Source: Macrostomum hystrix (taxonomy: Eukaryota > Platyhelminthes > Macrostomidae). From it: 64,000 bases of DNA. Both the position numbers and the translations under genes were made by a program. Where the stretch lies: assembly GCA_950097015.1 (NCBI GenBank), contig CATNEN010000018.1, positions 1-64,000 of the forward strand, written 5' to 3'. Position 1 is the first letter of the stretch. Each line of letters starts with the position of its first letter. Below the pieces are notes generated by a model. It saw nothing but the letters and a program-made list of their open reading frames with translations. It did no database searches and was not told the DNA's origin. This document shows, piece after piece, positions 41,925 to 53,080 of the stretch.

Positions 41925-43012
41925 ATGTTTCCCTTACTCACAATACTCACGGCTGTCCTCGTGTACCTCATGAACTCACTTCATTCCTCACACCACCGAG
42001 AAGACGCACAAGAACTCACCGACCAGGACCTGCTCGCAGCCATCAGAGACGACCGAGTGGAGCCCGTTCAGCGATTCATTAACAGCGGCTGGAGCCTCGA
42101 TACCTTCATCGCCTATGCTGACTCATTCTTTACTCCAGCAATGCTCGCTTGCCGATTCGGAAGACATGAAATTCTCGTGAGACTCATCCGAGCCATTGCA
42201 GATGTAGATAAGCAGAACTGGAGAGGGACGACAGCATTGTGGATGGCATCACAATATGGTCACCACCGACTGGTGAAATCACTCATCAAAGCACGAGCCG
42301 ACGTCAATCTTCAAAGAAATACTGGCTCCTCACCTCTCTACATTGCATCACAAAATGGCCATAAGGACGTCGTCCACTCACTCATCAAAGCACGAGCCGA
42401 CGTCAATCTTCAAGAGAAAGTCTATGGCCGCTCACCTCTCTACATTGCAACACAATATGGCCACAAGGACGTCGTCGACTCACTCATCAAAGCACGAGCC
42501 GACGTCAATCTTCAAGAGAAAGTCTATGGCCGCTCACCTATCTACATTGCATCACAATATGGCCATAAGGAGGTCGTCCACTCACTCATCAAAGCACGAG
42601 CCGACGTCAATCTTCAAACAAATACTGGCGAGTCACCTCTCTACATTGCATCACAGCAAGGCCATAAGGACGTCGTCAACTCACTCATCAAAGCACGAGC
42701 CGACGTCAATCTTCAAAGAAATACTGGCTTCTCACCTCTCAACATTGCATCACAATATGGCCATAAGGACGTCATCGGCTCACTCATCAAAGCACGAGCC
42801 GACGTCAATCTTCAAACAAATACTGGCTCCTCACCTCTCTACATTGCATCACAAAATGGCCACCTCAGTGTTGTTGAGTCACTCATGAAGGTCGTTGATA
42901 GCCCAGAATTGCTGGAAGCTGCTCTGCGAATCGCCACGGAAGTTGGCCATGACCCAGTGGTTGACCTGCTGAGCCCTGGATCATCCGCGCCTCTGCCTGA
43001 GAAGCAGAACAG
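41925..43012 (+). CDS. Gene B exon 1: hydrophobic anchor plus diversified ankyrin repeats
   Basis: Encodes residues 1-362 plus two bases of codon 363 of a predicted 964-aa protein. The N-terminus (MFPLLTILTAVLVYLMNSL) is nearly identical to gene A and predicted to insert in a membrane. About eight ankyrin repeats follow, two fewer than in gene A. Each keeps the stretch SLIKARADVNLQ, but the exposed positions differ between repeats (TNTGES, RNTGFS, EKVYGRS; QYGHKEVV, QQGHKDVV, NGHKDVV). The exon ends AACAG|GTAGGAG at 43012, the same phase-2 donor as gene A; the in-frame TAG 43014-43016 lies inside the donor. Joining to the acceptor at 44109 continues in frame. The repeat call is firm; the function of the array is inference. 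Confidence 0.85.
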
Positions 43013-43158
43013 GTAGGAGCTCCGGTTTCTCCTGTAAAAGTCACATGAGCAATGAGATAATTTGAGACTTCGGATTCTCTGAGTAATCAGACTCGAAATC
43101 TGATAGCTGAAGTTCGGAACTGATTGTGTGTCAGTTATTGTACATATAAAATATGATT

Positions 43159-43612
43159 TTGGAGAATTCACAGGTTTAGGATTTAAAAATACAGGTTTGG
43201 GATTCAATATTACAGGTTTGGGATTTAATGTTACAGGTTTGGGATTAAATATTACAGGTTTGAGGTTTAATATTACAGGTTTGAGATTTAATATTACAGG
43301 TTTGAGATTTAATATTACAGGTTTGAGATTTAATATTACAGGTTTGAGATTTAATATTACAGGATTGAGATTTAATATTACAGGTTTGGGATTTAATATA
43401 ACAGGTTTGGAATTCAATATTACAGGTTTGAGATTCAATATTACAGGTTTGAGATTGAATATTACAGGTTTGAGATTCAATATTACAGGTTTGAGATTGA
43501 ATATTACAGGTTTGGGATTAAATATTACAGGTTTGAGATTGAATATTACAGGTTTGAGATTTATATTATAGGTTTGAGATTTAATATTACAGGTTTGGGA
43601 TTCAATATTACA
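43159..43612 (+). repeat. 21-bp minisatellite in gene B intron 1
   Basis: About 21 units of ATTACAGGTTTGAGATTTA and variants. It is the uninterrupted paralogue of 3483-3663 plus 16120-16430. Confidence 0.95.
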
Positions 43613-43745
43613 GAAATAAAATATTGGATTTAGATTTCTTGAAATTGGCACATTCTGTCTGTTTAGTGTATTATTCGCAAAAAATCTGCCTACTAATTTT
43701 TTCAAAAGTGATACATCTTTCACATTCCTCGTTTCAACTATAGTT

Positions 43746-44109
43746 TTAGTTTCAATCCCAGTGAAACTCATCACTGCCGCCTCCTCTCACCCTTCAGAGC
43801 CTCCCAGCCTCACTGAAACTCAGCACTGCCGCCTCCTCTCACCCTTCAGAGCCTCCCAGACTCACTGAAACTCAGCACTGCCGCCTCCTCTCACCCTTCA
43901 GAGCCTCCCAGCCTCACTGAAACTCAGCACTGCCGCCTCCTCTCACCCTTCAGAGCCTCCCAGCCTCACTGAAACTCAGCACTGCCGCCTCCTCTCACCC
44001 TTCAGAGCCTCCCAGCCTCACTAAACCTCAGCACTGCCGCCTCCTCTCACCCTTCAGAGCCTCCCAGCCTCACTGAAACTCAGCACTGCCGCCTCCTCTC
44101 ACCCTTCAG
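43746..44109 (+). repeat. Seven tandem 52-bp pyrimidine-tract/acceptor units
   Basis: CACCCTTCAG ends recur every 52 bp from 43797 to 44109. Each unit contains CACTGCCGCCTCCTCT and AGCCTCCCAGCCTCACTG. Only the last is followed by AGCCGCACCCAGCGAC, which opens into the Mab-21 frame. Gene A has two units. Confidence 0.93.
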
Positions 44110-44459
44110 AGCCGCACCCAGCGACGCAGAGCTGAGCCAGCAGCTGCACTCCAAGCTCTCTCAGTCGGGATTCGTGGACTCCAGAGCCGCCTTGCAGATC
44201 GCTGTGGCTGACGTCTTGCAGGATGTTCTCACGAAGAGATGGAACAATGACGACTGGTTCGCTGTGGGCAGCTTCTCTGAGGCCTGGGGCAACAGCCTGG
44301 TCTCTCTGGATGGCAGAACTGACATTGACTCTGACATCGATGTTATTCGGCTGATTCCAGGAAGGCCGATTCACCCGAGAGATGTGTGCGAGTGCGACCG
44401 AGTGGAGGCTGCTCAGACAGTGGAGCTCAGCAATGGCCACATCCTGAGCTCCGGATTCG
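44110..44459 (+). CDS. Gene B exon 2: N-terminal half of Mab-21/cGAS-like nucleotidyltransferase
   Basis: 350 bp, the same length as gene A exon 2; encodes residues 364-479 with split codons at each end. It carries G416-S417 (VGSFSEAWG) and the metal-binding D438 and D440 (SDIDVI). Few residues differ from gene A, for example NNDDW for NFKNW before the GS motif and R for Q after DVI. The exon ends at TTCG|GTGAGAAT. Reading through the donor ends at 44633-44635 and would give a truncated protein. Confidence 0.85.
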
Positions 44460-47400
44460 GTGAGAATTTCCTGTCAGAGACTGTCGGGATGGCTGGGACA
44501 AGAATTGAACATGAGTTTGGCTTGCTCATCTTATTTGGCTTTCTAAAGCAAACAACAAACAAGGAAAGCAAACAAATGTTCAGTCCAGGTTTGAAATGCA
44601 GAGCCAGAGCAAGAAATTTCCCAGCAAAAATGTAAACCCTGATTTTTCTTTCGGCGCGCTTCCTCTGGGAACCAAACAGAGGCTTAGCGCTCCTCGCTCA
44701 GTGTACTTAGTGAATAATGATGCTATATTATGTATTCATGGTACATACTGATTTTTATAAGCCAAAATCTAATATCCTATATTCGCTATAAACTGTTAGT
44801 TAACTAGCAATGTAAGCCCATCTTCGGGGAGCCCAGACGATTCAATCAAGTTTCTCTCTGTTTCTTAGGCTCGCAATACTTTCACAGTCACAGGTGTGTA
44901 AAATTACAGTTTTTGAGGTGACCTCCCCAGTCCATGGACTGAACCGTTGTACACAGCTTTTGGAAGCGTCGTACAAACGCTGTGGCTGGGCCATTGCAAA
45001 TTTCGGTTATTTCTATTATATTATATTCTGTTGCCGCTTTTACAGAATTCGTTTTCTGTGATTCTGAAATTATGCCAATCAATGTCCATTGATTTTCAAC
45101 AATATTCCGAACAGCCAATTCTAACTAGCCATATAGTAGCTAGTTATCCAGTATGATGTGGAGTGTGCTGCGGGAATCGAGTGGGAGTGTGAGCCAGCAT
45201 AATTTTTCGAATTTTTAAGTGTCTAATAATTGCGACCCACGTAGCAGCTGGCCGCAAACACGATCATTAATCTTAGGGCCGGGTTTTGGGCGGCGGTGAA
45301 TTAAGTAGCCGTCGAATCCCTTCTCCCTGGATCTGTCTAGACCCCTGTAGGAATGACTGATCGCGGCCATAGCTTTTATTGTATGAGTAGTTTAGGTCAT
45401 AATTCCCCTCCAAACCGCGATCAGATATAGGGGATCACTCGGGCGTTATGAGTGATCATTAATTCTTCATGTCCCCACTTCTTTACAGTATTCGAGCCCA
45501 GCTCGACTTTATGACCTCCCTCCTTTAGATACATGTAAATGTCACTGTAGGCAGGTCGGCGCCTGCGCTTCCCATTGTCCTGGCGGAGTAACAATCATTG
45601 GCCGACTGCCGACGGCTGTTCGAGCAGAACATCTGTCGTTTCCCGCAGTCGGTTCATTGGGTAATCGGGGTGGCCATCGCCGCTTCGATTCCCCGTTGAC
45701 AGGCTGGCGCGAATGTGGGTTGCTTTGATGGATGTCGGGGTTGGCGTGCTGCAGGACTATTTAAGAAAGCGCGCTGCGCTGCCCCTAGAACAACCTTTTT
45801 CCTTCCGGAGAACCTCTTTTCTCCCGCCGGCTCTTCCCCTTCTCCCCTGCCGGACTTACCTTTGCCGGGCCGGACTCCCACCGGACCCAGAGCACCTCTC
45901 CGGACCCACGTAGGGCATAGACCCTTGAGCCTTGAGCTCCGAGCAGACAGTGCAGGCCAATTGCCTGTTCCCATTCCCTAAGCGCAAGCCACCTCTTTAG
46001 GTGAGCCCTAAATTGAGCCTTTGAGCTCCCAGTGCGTTGGCCCCTGCCAACTCGCAGAAGTTCCCTTTCTCTGTCTTACTATTTTACCCCATCCCCTTCC
46101 CCGAGATCGACGGGACTGCAGCACGCGGCCAAACGAGATCCAGCTAAGTAATCCGCGCAGCGGTTTATTATTGTTAATCCTAAGGGACATTTTACTTTTA
46201 GTTAGGCGACGCTTAGCGGGAGGGGAGCTAGAATTGTTTAGCCTAATAAACCATCTAACTTACCGCCATCACTTAACTTATTGGGCTGCTTTTAAAACCA
46301 ACTTAATTATTTTACTATGTCTCTTTTTCACCTTTATTTTATCGTTAGACAGCCTTCTATCATGAGTGGCTAATCGCCTAGGGGGGCGGGTTCTGGTGAT
46401 GCCGAGCCGAAGGCTGCGGCAGGAAGGCAACTGTCAGCGCGCATAAGAGTAATAAGGAGCTAGGGATTTGTGAGTAAAATGCGGAGTGTAGCATGTGTTT
46501 CTCTGCTAGGGGTGGGGAATTCCTTGGCGGGTTTTTCCTCTCTTCCTGGCGGATCAAGGAGTACGTGTCAAACTCCCCTGCCAATTGAGTTTCCCTTCTG
46601 TTCCCCGCCTTTCGCAACTGCCGCCACGGAAGCGAGGGCGATGATCATTTAATCTTTCGCTTGCATAATCACTCAGCCAGTGTTCTGCCTAATCTCTCCT
46701 GCCTCTGATTTCCTCATCTCACACAGACTCGGATTGCTAGTTATCTAATGTGTAGGCTGCAGTCTAATGTACCGAATGTGTCTGATGTTTCATGAGTAGG
46801 ATTCCGGCTATGGATTTTCATTCGAGTTCTGAGTACCACCTTTCTAGACCACTGTAGCGCAAATTCAGGAATCCCCTGGTGAGGCGTGTCTCGATCCATT
46901 CTGGGGTCTTCACCCTAGTCTAAAACGGAAGTTACAGAATGCTCTATTTTTCGGCTTGTCTAAGATCTGCGTGACAAACTAGGAGCTGCGAGCTCCGGGG
47001 ACCCAAGTTCCCAAATGTCTGCGGTGGCAACGTAGGCGCATTGGGTGGTGGCGCTACCCTAGATCATTTTCCGCTTTGCCGATAGCCTTTCCGCATTTCT
47101 AAGACAAGAGCCTAGGCCGAGTCGACCACTGCTACCAAGGTTAGGGGTCAGTTACGAACATGCTACTGATGACAGTAGGCTACATAGCCCTGTCCTACCC
47201 GCTTGCGGGTAGTCCGACATCTATTTAGACTTTTAGCCGGTTTCGAGCACTGCTTGGGGTAGGCACGGCAGTCATGCCTGTGGCCTATGGGTTGAGTGGG
47301 ACTGGCCAGCCTGAGGCCGAGAGGACCACTCCCTGCATCCACTGTCTCTCCCTTCATCTCTCCCTTCATCCCTCTTTCCGCGGCAACTCGCGAGACTTTG

Positions 47401-47958
47401 CGGTACGACTTCTGACTCTATCGCCATCCCCACACTCCTTTCCTTCACGAGGACAGATCATCGGATTGCAAACCCGCAGCTATTTCAAGTAGACAGGAAA
47501 ATTATCCTAATTTATGTGGGCGGGAAAACCCCCGCCGCAGGAAAATCCCGCCCATCGAATTTCCAGTCCAGATTTGAATCTCAGCCTGAGGGAACGATGC
47601 TTGTCCAAGAGCTAGAATCATAACCTTGTATTTATTCAGTTCAGCCAGCTGAAGGTTACAGTAGAAATTTGAGTGAGCTGGTGACCCCCCAATACAAGGA
47701 CTGAAGAGCTGTACACAGTACTCACAAAATACTCATAAGAAACTAAAGAAGCAAGGAAGAATTGAAAATAATCGTGCACGTGCTCCCCTCCGTAGGGGGC
47801 AAAAGTTTCTAGTCTGCACTAAATTTTCATATAAATCGCAGCTACAAACCATCTTTGCACTATTTTTTCCTGTTTATATTATCGAGAAATAGTTTTGTGT
47901 CCGTCAACTTGAAATCTGATAGCATTTTCCATATTTCTTGCATTTCCTATTTCTCCAG
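44460..47958 (+). other. Gene B intron 2 (3499 bp), containing a solo LTR
   Basis: Runs from GTGAGAAT to CATTTCCTATTTCTCCAG. It is collinear with gene A intron 2 apart from a 2334-bp solo LTR plus the 4-bp duplication. CAGTCCATGGACTG is at 44928-44941. Confidence 0.75.
45154..47487 (+). mobile_element. Solo LTR of the same Ty3/gypsy family (2334 bp)
   Basis: Starts TGATGTGGAGTGTGCTGCGG, ends CAGCTATTTCA and is flanked by AGTA at 45150-45153 and 47488-47491. Gene A carries the empty site, a single AGTA at 17691-17694 in otherwise matching sequence. TATTTAAG is at 45758-45765 and AATAAA at 46245-46250. It is clearly diverged from the element 1 LTRs and closer to the LTR of element 3. LTR-LTR recombination normally leaves this footprint. 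Confidence 0.95.
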
Positions 47959-49415
47959 CCTCCAACCCAGCCGACACTCAACGAGGCTCCGCCCTGAGAC
48001 CGGCTGTGGATTACGTCACCGCCCGCCGCCTCTGCCGCTACCCTTCCATCGCGCCGCTGCAGCCACCAAGAGTCTCCAACTCCAACATCCCCCAGTCCGT
48101 GCTGCAGTCGCTCCAGCGAGACCTCACCTCTGCCTCATCGCCCTGTCACGTGGTGCACGCAGCTCCTCCTGGAATGGGGGGCCAGCAGCTCCGAGTGAGC
48201 AGCAGCTTCCTGGAGAGGCGACTGCTGCAGAGTCTCAGCACTCTGCAAGGCCAGCTGTTCGTCACACTCAAGTGGCTGCTTAAGAAGAAAATCTCAAACG
48301 TCGGCTTCAAGTCCTATCACGCAAAGACCGTCACGTTCCGAATGCTGGAGGAGACACCGGCTGAGCAGTGGAAGCCGGAGAATCTCGTGACTCTCACGAA
48401 ACGCTCGCTGCAGATTTTGCTTGACGGTGTGGAGAGCGGCTGCAGATCAGACACACCTGACGGTCGGATCCTGGAGCACTTCTTCCTGAGCGATGCCGCT
48501 GTGTACCTGAAAAGCTTGAAGTCGCCCACATCAGCTGAGAGAGTGAGCGAAGCGTTGAATCGGGCAGCCGGTGCATTGAGAGACGCCATGGCTGAGCTGC
48601 CTCAGCTGCTGCTGCAGTTCGAGGACAGTCTGCGACCCGTCACCGACTCGGGCCGATTCCACTTCCACCCGTTCCTCATCCTGCCAGTTCTTTGGCTCAC
48701 ACCTGTACCAGAAGCCAAGACATGCGAGTTCCACGAGATCTACGACATCGTGAGGGAGTCAGTGCTTCGTGTGTCCGATGGAGACCGCAGCTCGCAGTCC
48801 CGAGAAAGTCTCGCAGGGCTGATCGACAAACTGCCAGACTGCGCCCGATCAGCGCGAGAGTCTCTTAGAGCGCTGGCCTGCCTGAAGTTCGGCGACCGAC
48901 GCACTGCTGCGAGAGTTGTGAGCGACTGCGGGCCGTTCAGTGCGAGCAGAGGCATCGATTGGGGAGCTGAGAGGTCAGCGAGTGAGGCCACTGCGGACTT
49001 TGTGTGGCAGCACCTGAGGAGCCGAGACTCCGCCTGGAAATTCTGCCTTGTGTTTGACGAGCGACCGAAGCTGCCGATTGAGCACGAAGTCTTTGCCGAC
49101 TGCTTTCCGCTGCAGATGATGAACTACAGCACATACTTCTACCTGAACTTTGACGCTCTGCTGCGGGCTCTTCGCAATGATCTGACAGGAGCAGTAGACC
49201 GGAGCGATCAGGACTGGATCCGGGATGTGGCTCAGAGGGAGGATGCGGATGAGCAGGAGCTGCTGGTGGCTGCGGCGATATGCGGAGATCTGGAGCTGCT
49301 GCGGCGGCTGCGCAGAACAATCACTCACGAACTGTGCCGGCTGCCAGGGTGGCTGCAGCAGAAGATTGAGAGGCTGAGCAGTCAAGGTGAAGATCTCCAA
49401 GACCAAGGTGAATAA
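47959..49415 (+). CDS. Gene B exon 3: C-terminal half of Mab-21 domain, short tail
   Basis: Completes codon 480 (GCC) and encodes residues 481-964. D497 in [15 protein letters not shown] is the predicted third metal ligand; the VDYV context fits the family better than VDEV of gene [21 protein letters not shown] and SYHAKT motifs follow as in gene A, then the shared C-terminal helical region. Three codons (SPT, around 48525) are present that gene A lacks. The protein stops just after one GEDLQDQ unit, so the eleven-heptad tail and basic end of gene A are missing. The coding total is 2895 nt, divisible by three. A nucleotidyltransferase role is inferred from the family; ligand and product are unknown. 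Confidence 0.85.
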
Positions 49416-49675
49416 GCATTTGAGCATTCGAGTCGGAGTCAACTTGCATACCAAGAAAGAAAAACCAGTTGTGGATCCAAATGCTGCCGGTGCTGTGTGT
49501 GTTTGTGACCCTAAAGTGGATGCCAAGAAGACGATTCAACAAAAGTAAACCAGAAAACACATTTTAACAGTAATTCTATGATCGACTGCAAAGCCATGAT
49601 AAATATGGATATGAAAACGGGCCTCAAATCCTGCAGCTCCGACGCCGCCCTCCGCCATTTCCGCAATATCAACAT
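49416..49675 (+). other. Gene B 3' flank
   Basis: Starts within the remnant of the 21-bp repeat. The +1 frame stays open for about 46 codons to a TAA at about 49547, and contains HTKKEKPVVDPNAAG, which I do not recognise. No canonical AATAAA is seen before the satellite. Confidence 0.4.
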
Positions 49676-51640
49676 CGAACTTCAGGCTAGTGACCATCGA
49701 ACTTCAGGCTCATGCCTTGTAAGTGAGTCTTACCTGCTCAGGCCAGTGACCATCGAACTTCAGGCCAGTGACTATCAAACTTCAGGCCAGTGACCATTGA
49801 ACTTCAGGCAAGTGACCATCGAACTTCAGGCTCGTGCTTTGTGAGTGAGTCATGCCTCCTCAGGCCAATCGCCATCGAACTTCAGGCCAGTGACCATCGA
49901 ACTTCACGCCAGTGACTGTTGAACTTCAGGCTCGTGCTTTGTGAGTGAGTACTACCTCCTCAGGCCAGTGACTATCAAACTTCAGGCCAGTGACTATCGA
50001 ACTTCAGGCCAGTGATTATTGAACTTCAGGCAAGTGACCATCGAACTTCAAGCTCGTGCTTTGGGAGTGAGTCATGCCTCCTCAGGCCAGTCACCATCGA
50101 ACTTCAGGCTAGTGACCATCGAATTTCAGGCTCGTGCTTTGTGAGTGAGTCATATACCTCCTCAGGCCAGTGACTATCAAACTTCAGGCAAGTGATCATC
50201 GAACTTTAGGCTCGTGACTATCAAACTTCAGGCAAGTGATCATCGAACTTTAGGCTCGTGACTATTGAACTTCAGGCCAGTGACTATTGAACTTCAGGCC
50301 AGTGACTATTGAACTTCAGGCCAGTGACTATTGAACTTCAGGCAAGTGATCATCGAACTTCAAGCTCGTCCTTTGTGAATGAGTACTACCTCCTCAGGCC
50401 AGTGACTATCAAACTTCAGGACAGTGACTATTGAACTTCAGGCTTGTGCTTTGTGAGTGAGTCATGCCTCCTCAGGCCAGTCACCATCGAACTTCAGGCC
50501 AGTGACCATCGAACTTCACGCCAGTGACTATCGAAGTCAGTCTCGTGCTTTTTGAGTGAGTCCTACCTTCTCAGGCAAGTGACTATCGAACTTCAGGCCA
50601 GTGACTATCGAACTTCAGGCCAGTGACTATCGAAGTTCAGGCCAGTGACTATCAAACTTCAGGCCAGTAAACATCGAACTTCAGGCCAGTGACTATTGAA
50701 CTTTAGACTCGTGCTCTGCGACTGAGTCCTACCTCCTCAGGCCAGTGACTATCAAACTTCAGGCCATTGACTATCGAACTTCAGGCCAGTGACAATCGAA
50801 CTTCAGGCCAGTGACTATTGAACTTCAGGCTTGTGCTTTGTGAGTGAGTCCTACCTCCTCAGGCCAGTCACCATCGAACTTCAGGCCAGTGACTATCGAA
50901 CTTCAGGCCAGTGACTATTGAACTTCAGGCTTGTGCTTTGTGAGTGAGTCCTACCTCCTCAGGCCAGTTACCATCGAACTACAGGCCAGTGACCATCGAA
51001 GTCAGTCTCGTGCTTTGTGAGTGAGTCCTACCTCCTCAGGCCAGTGACTATCAAACTTCAGGCCAGTGACTATTGAACTTCAGGCCAGTGACCATCGAAC
51101 TTCAGGCCACTGACCATCGAACTTCAGGCTCGTGCTTTGTGAGTGAGTCCTACCTCCTCAGGCCAGTGACTATCGAACTTCAGGCCAGTGACTATCAAAC
51201 TTCAGGCCAGTGACCATCGAAGTCAGTCTCGTGCTTTGTGAGTGAGTCCTACCTCCTCAGGCCAGTGACTATCAAACTTCAGGCCAGTGACTATTGAACT
51301 TCAGGCCAGTGACCATCGAACTTCAGGCCAGTGACTATTGAACTTCAGGCTTGTGCTTTGTGAGTGAGTCCTACCTCCTCAGGCCAGTCACCAACGAACT
51401 TCAGGCCAGTGACTATCGAACTTCAGGCCAGTGACCATCGAAGTCAGTCTCGTGCTTTGTGGGTGAGTCCTACCTCCTCAGGCGAGTGCCTATCGAGCTT
51501 TAGTCCAGTGACTGTTGATCTTCAGGCCAGTGACTGTTGATCTTCAGGCCAGTGACCATAGAACTTCAGGCCAGTGACCATCGAACTTCAGGCCAGTGAC
51601 CATCGAACTTCAGGCCAGTGACCATCGAACTTCAGGCAAA
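49676..51640. repeat. 22-bp satellite array downstream of gene B (2.0 kb)
   Basis: Same CTTCAGGCCAGTGACTATCG unit and the same GCTCGTGCTTTGTGAGTGAG interruptions as the array after gene A, but a quarter of the length and without the 2362-bp higher-order period. Variants ATTGAAC and GAAGTCAGTCTCGTG are more frequent here. Confidence 0.96.
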
Positions 51641-51865
51641 GCCAGTGCTAAGTGAATTTTTTTTTGCTGTTAATCACAATGCCAAGAGCAAACCATGTGA
51701 TCCCAAACACTCAAGAGGCTCTCCTAATCAGATCCCAAACCTGGATGCCGAGTCTCATCTCGAATACCAAAATATTTTCCTAAATCTTTCCCATAGTCCT
51801 AAATATTAGAATACAAATATTTCCAAAAATCCTGACCTCAAACCCAGACATCTTGGACCACCCTT
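51641..51865. other. Unique spacer, paralogous to 28226-28539
   Basis: GCTAAGTGAATTTTTTTTTG onward matches the gene A segment closely, then ends early at the 16-bp array. No gene. Confidence 0.7.
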
Positions 51866-52565
51866 TGTGTCTGTGTTAGATTGTGTCTGTGTTAGATTGT
51901 GTCTGTGTTAGACTGTGTCTGTGTTAGACTGTGTCTGTGTTAGACTGTGTCTGTGTTAGACTGTGTCTGTGTTAGACTGTGTCTGTGTTAGACTGTGTCT
52001 GTGTTAGACTGTGTCTGTGTTAGACTGTGCCTGTGTTAGACTGTGTCTTTGTTAGACTGTGTCTGTGTTAGACTGTGTCTGTGTTAGACTGTGTCTGTGT
52101 TAGACTGTGTCTGTGTTAGACTGTGTCTGTGTTAGACTGTGTCTGTGTTAGACTGTGTCTGTGTTAGACTGTGTCTGTGTTAGACTGTGTCTGTGTTAGA
52201 CTGTGTCTTTGTTAGACTGTGTCTGTGTTAGACTGTGTCTGTGTTAGACTGTGTCTGTGTTAGACTGTGTCTGTGTTAGACTGTGTCTGTGTTAGACTGT
52301 GTCTGTGTTAGACTGTGTCTGTGTTAGACTGTGTCTGTGTTAGACTGTGTCTGTGTTAGACTGTGTCTGTGTTAGACTGTGTCTGCGTTAGACTGTGTCT
52401 GTGTTAGACTGTGTCTGTGTTAGACTGTGTCTGTGTTAGACTGTGTCTGTGTTAGACTGTGTCTGTGTTAGACTGTGTCTGCGTTAGACTGTGTCTGTGT
52501 TAGACTGTGTCTGTGTTAGACTGTGTCTGTGTTAGACTGTGTCTGTGTTAGACTGTGTCTGTGTC
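51866..52565. repeat. 16-bp minisatellite (GTGTCTGTGTTAGACT), about 43 units
   Basis: Highly uniform; only a few units carry TGCGTTAG, GTGCCTG or GTCTTTG. Longer and purer than the gene A copy. Confidence 0.97.
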
Positions 52566-53080
52566 TGTGGCAGATGGAGACAGAGAATGGCAGATGGAGA
52601 AAGAGAATGGCAGATGGAGACAGAATGGCAGATGGAGACAGAGAATGGCAGATGGAGAAAGAGAATGGCAGATGGAGACAGAATGGCAGATGGAGACAGA
52701 GAGAATAGCAGATGGAGACAGAATGGCAGATGGAGACAGAGAGAATGGCAGATGGAGACAGAGAATGGCAGATGGAGACAGAGAATGGCAGATGGAGACA
52801 GAGAATGGCAGATGGAGACAGAGAATGGCAGATGGAGACAGAGAATGGCAGATGGAGACAGAGAATGGCAGATGAAGACAGAGAGAATGGCAGATGGAGA
52901 CAGAGAATGGCAGAAGGAGACAGAGAATGGCGGATGCAGACAGAGAATGGCAGATGGAGACAGAGAATGGCAGATGGAGACAGAGAATGGCAGATGGAGA
53001 CAGAGAATGGCAGATGGAGACAGAGAGAATGGCAGATGGAGACAGAGAATGGCAGATGCAGACAGAGAAGCGGAGAGCAC
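52566..53080. repeat. 20-22-bp minisatellite (AATGGCAGATGGAGACAGAG)
   Basis: About 26 units, abutting the 16-bp array directly. Open frames on both strands are repeat translations. Confidence 0.96.

Larger units (their letters stand above)
43013..44109 (+). other. Gene B intron 1 (1097 bp)
   Basis: Holds the uninterrupted 21-bp minisatellite and the expanded 52-bp acceptor repeat, but no retroelement. It shows what gene A intron 1 was like before the LTR insertion. Confidence 0.75.

Noticed and set aside
43128-43571. 147-codon frame of GLRFNIT repeats
   Set aside because: Intronic 21-bp minisatellite; the frame is broken in gene A by the LTR insertion and by unit variants.
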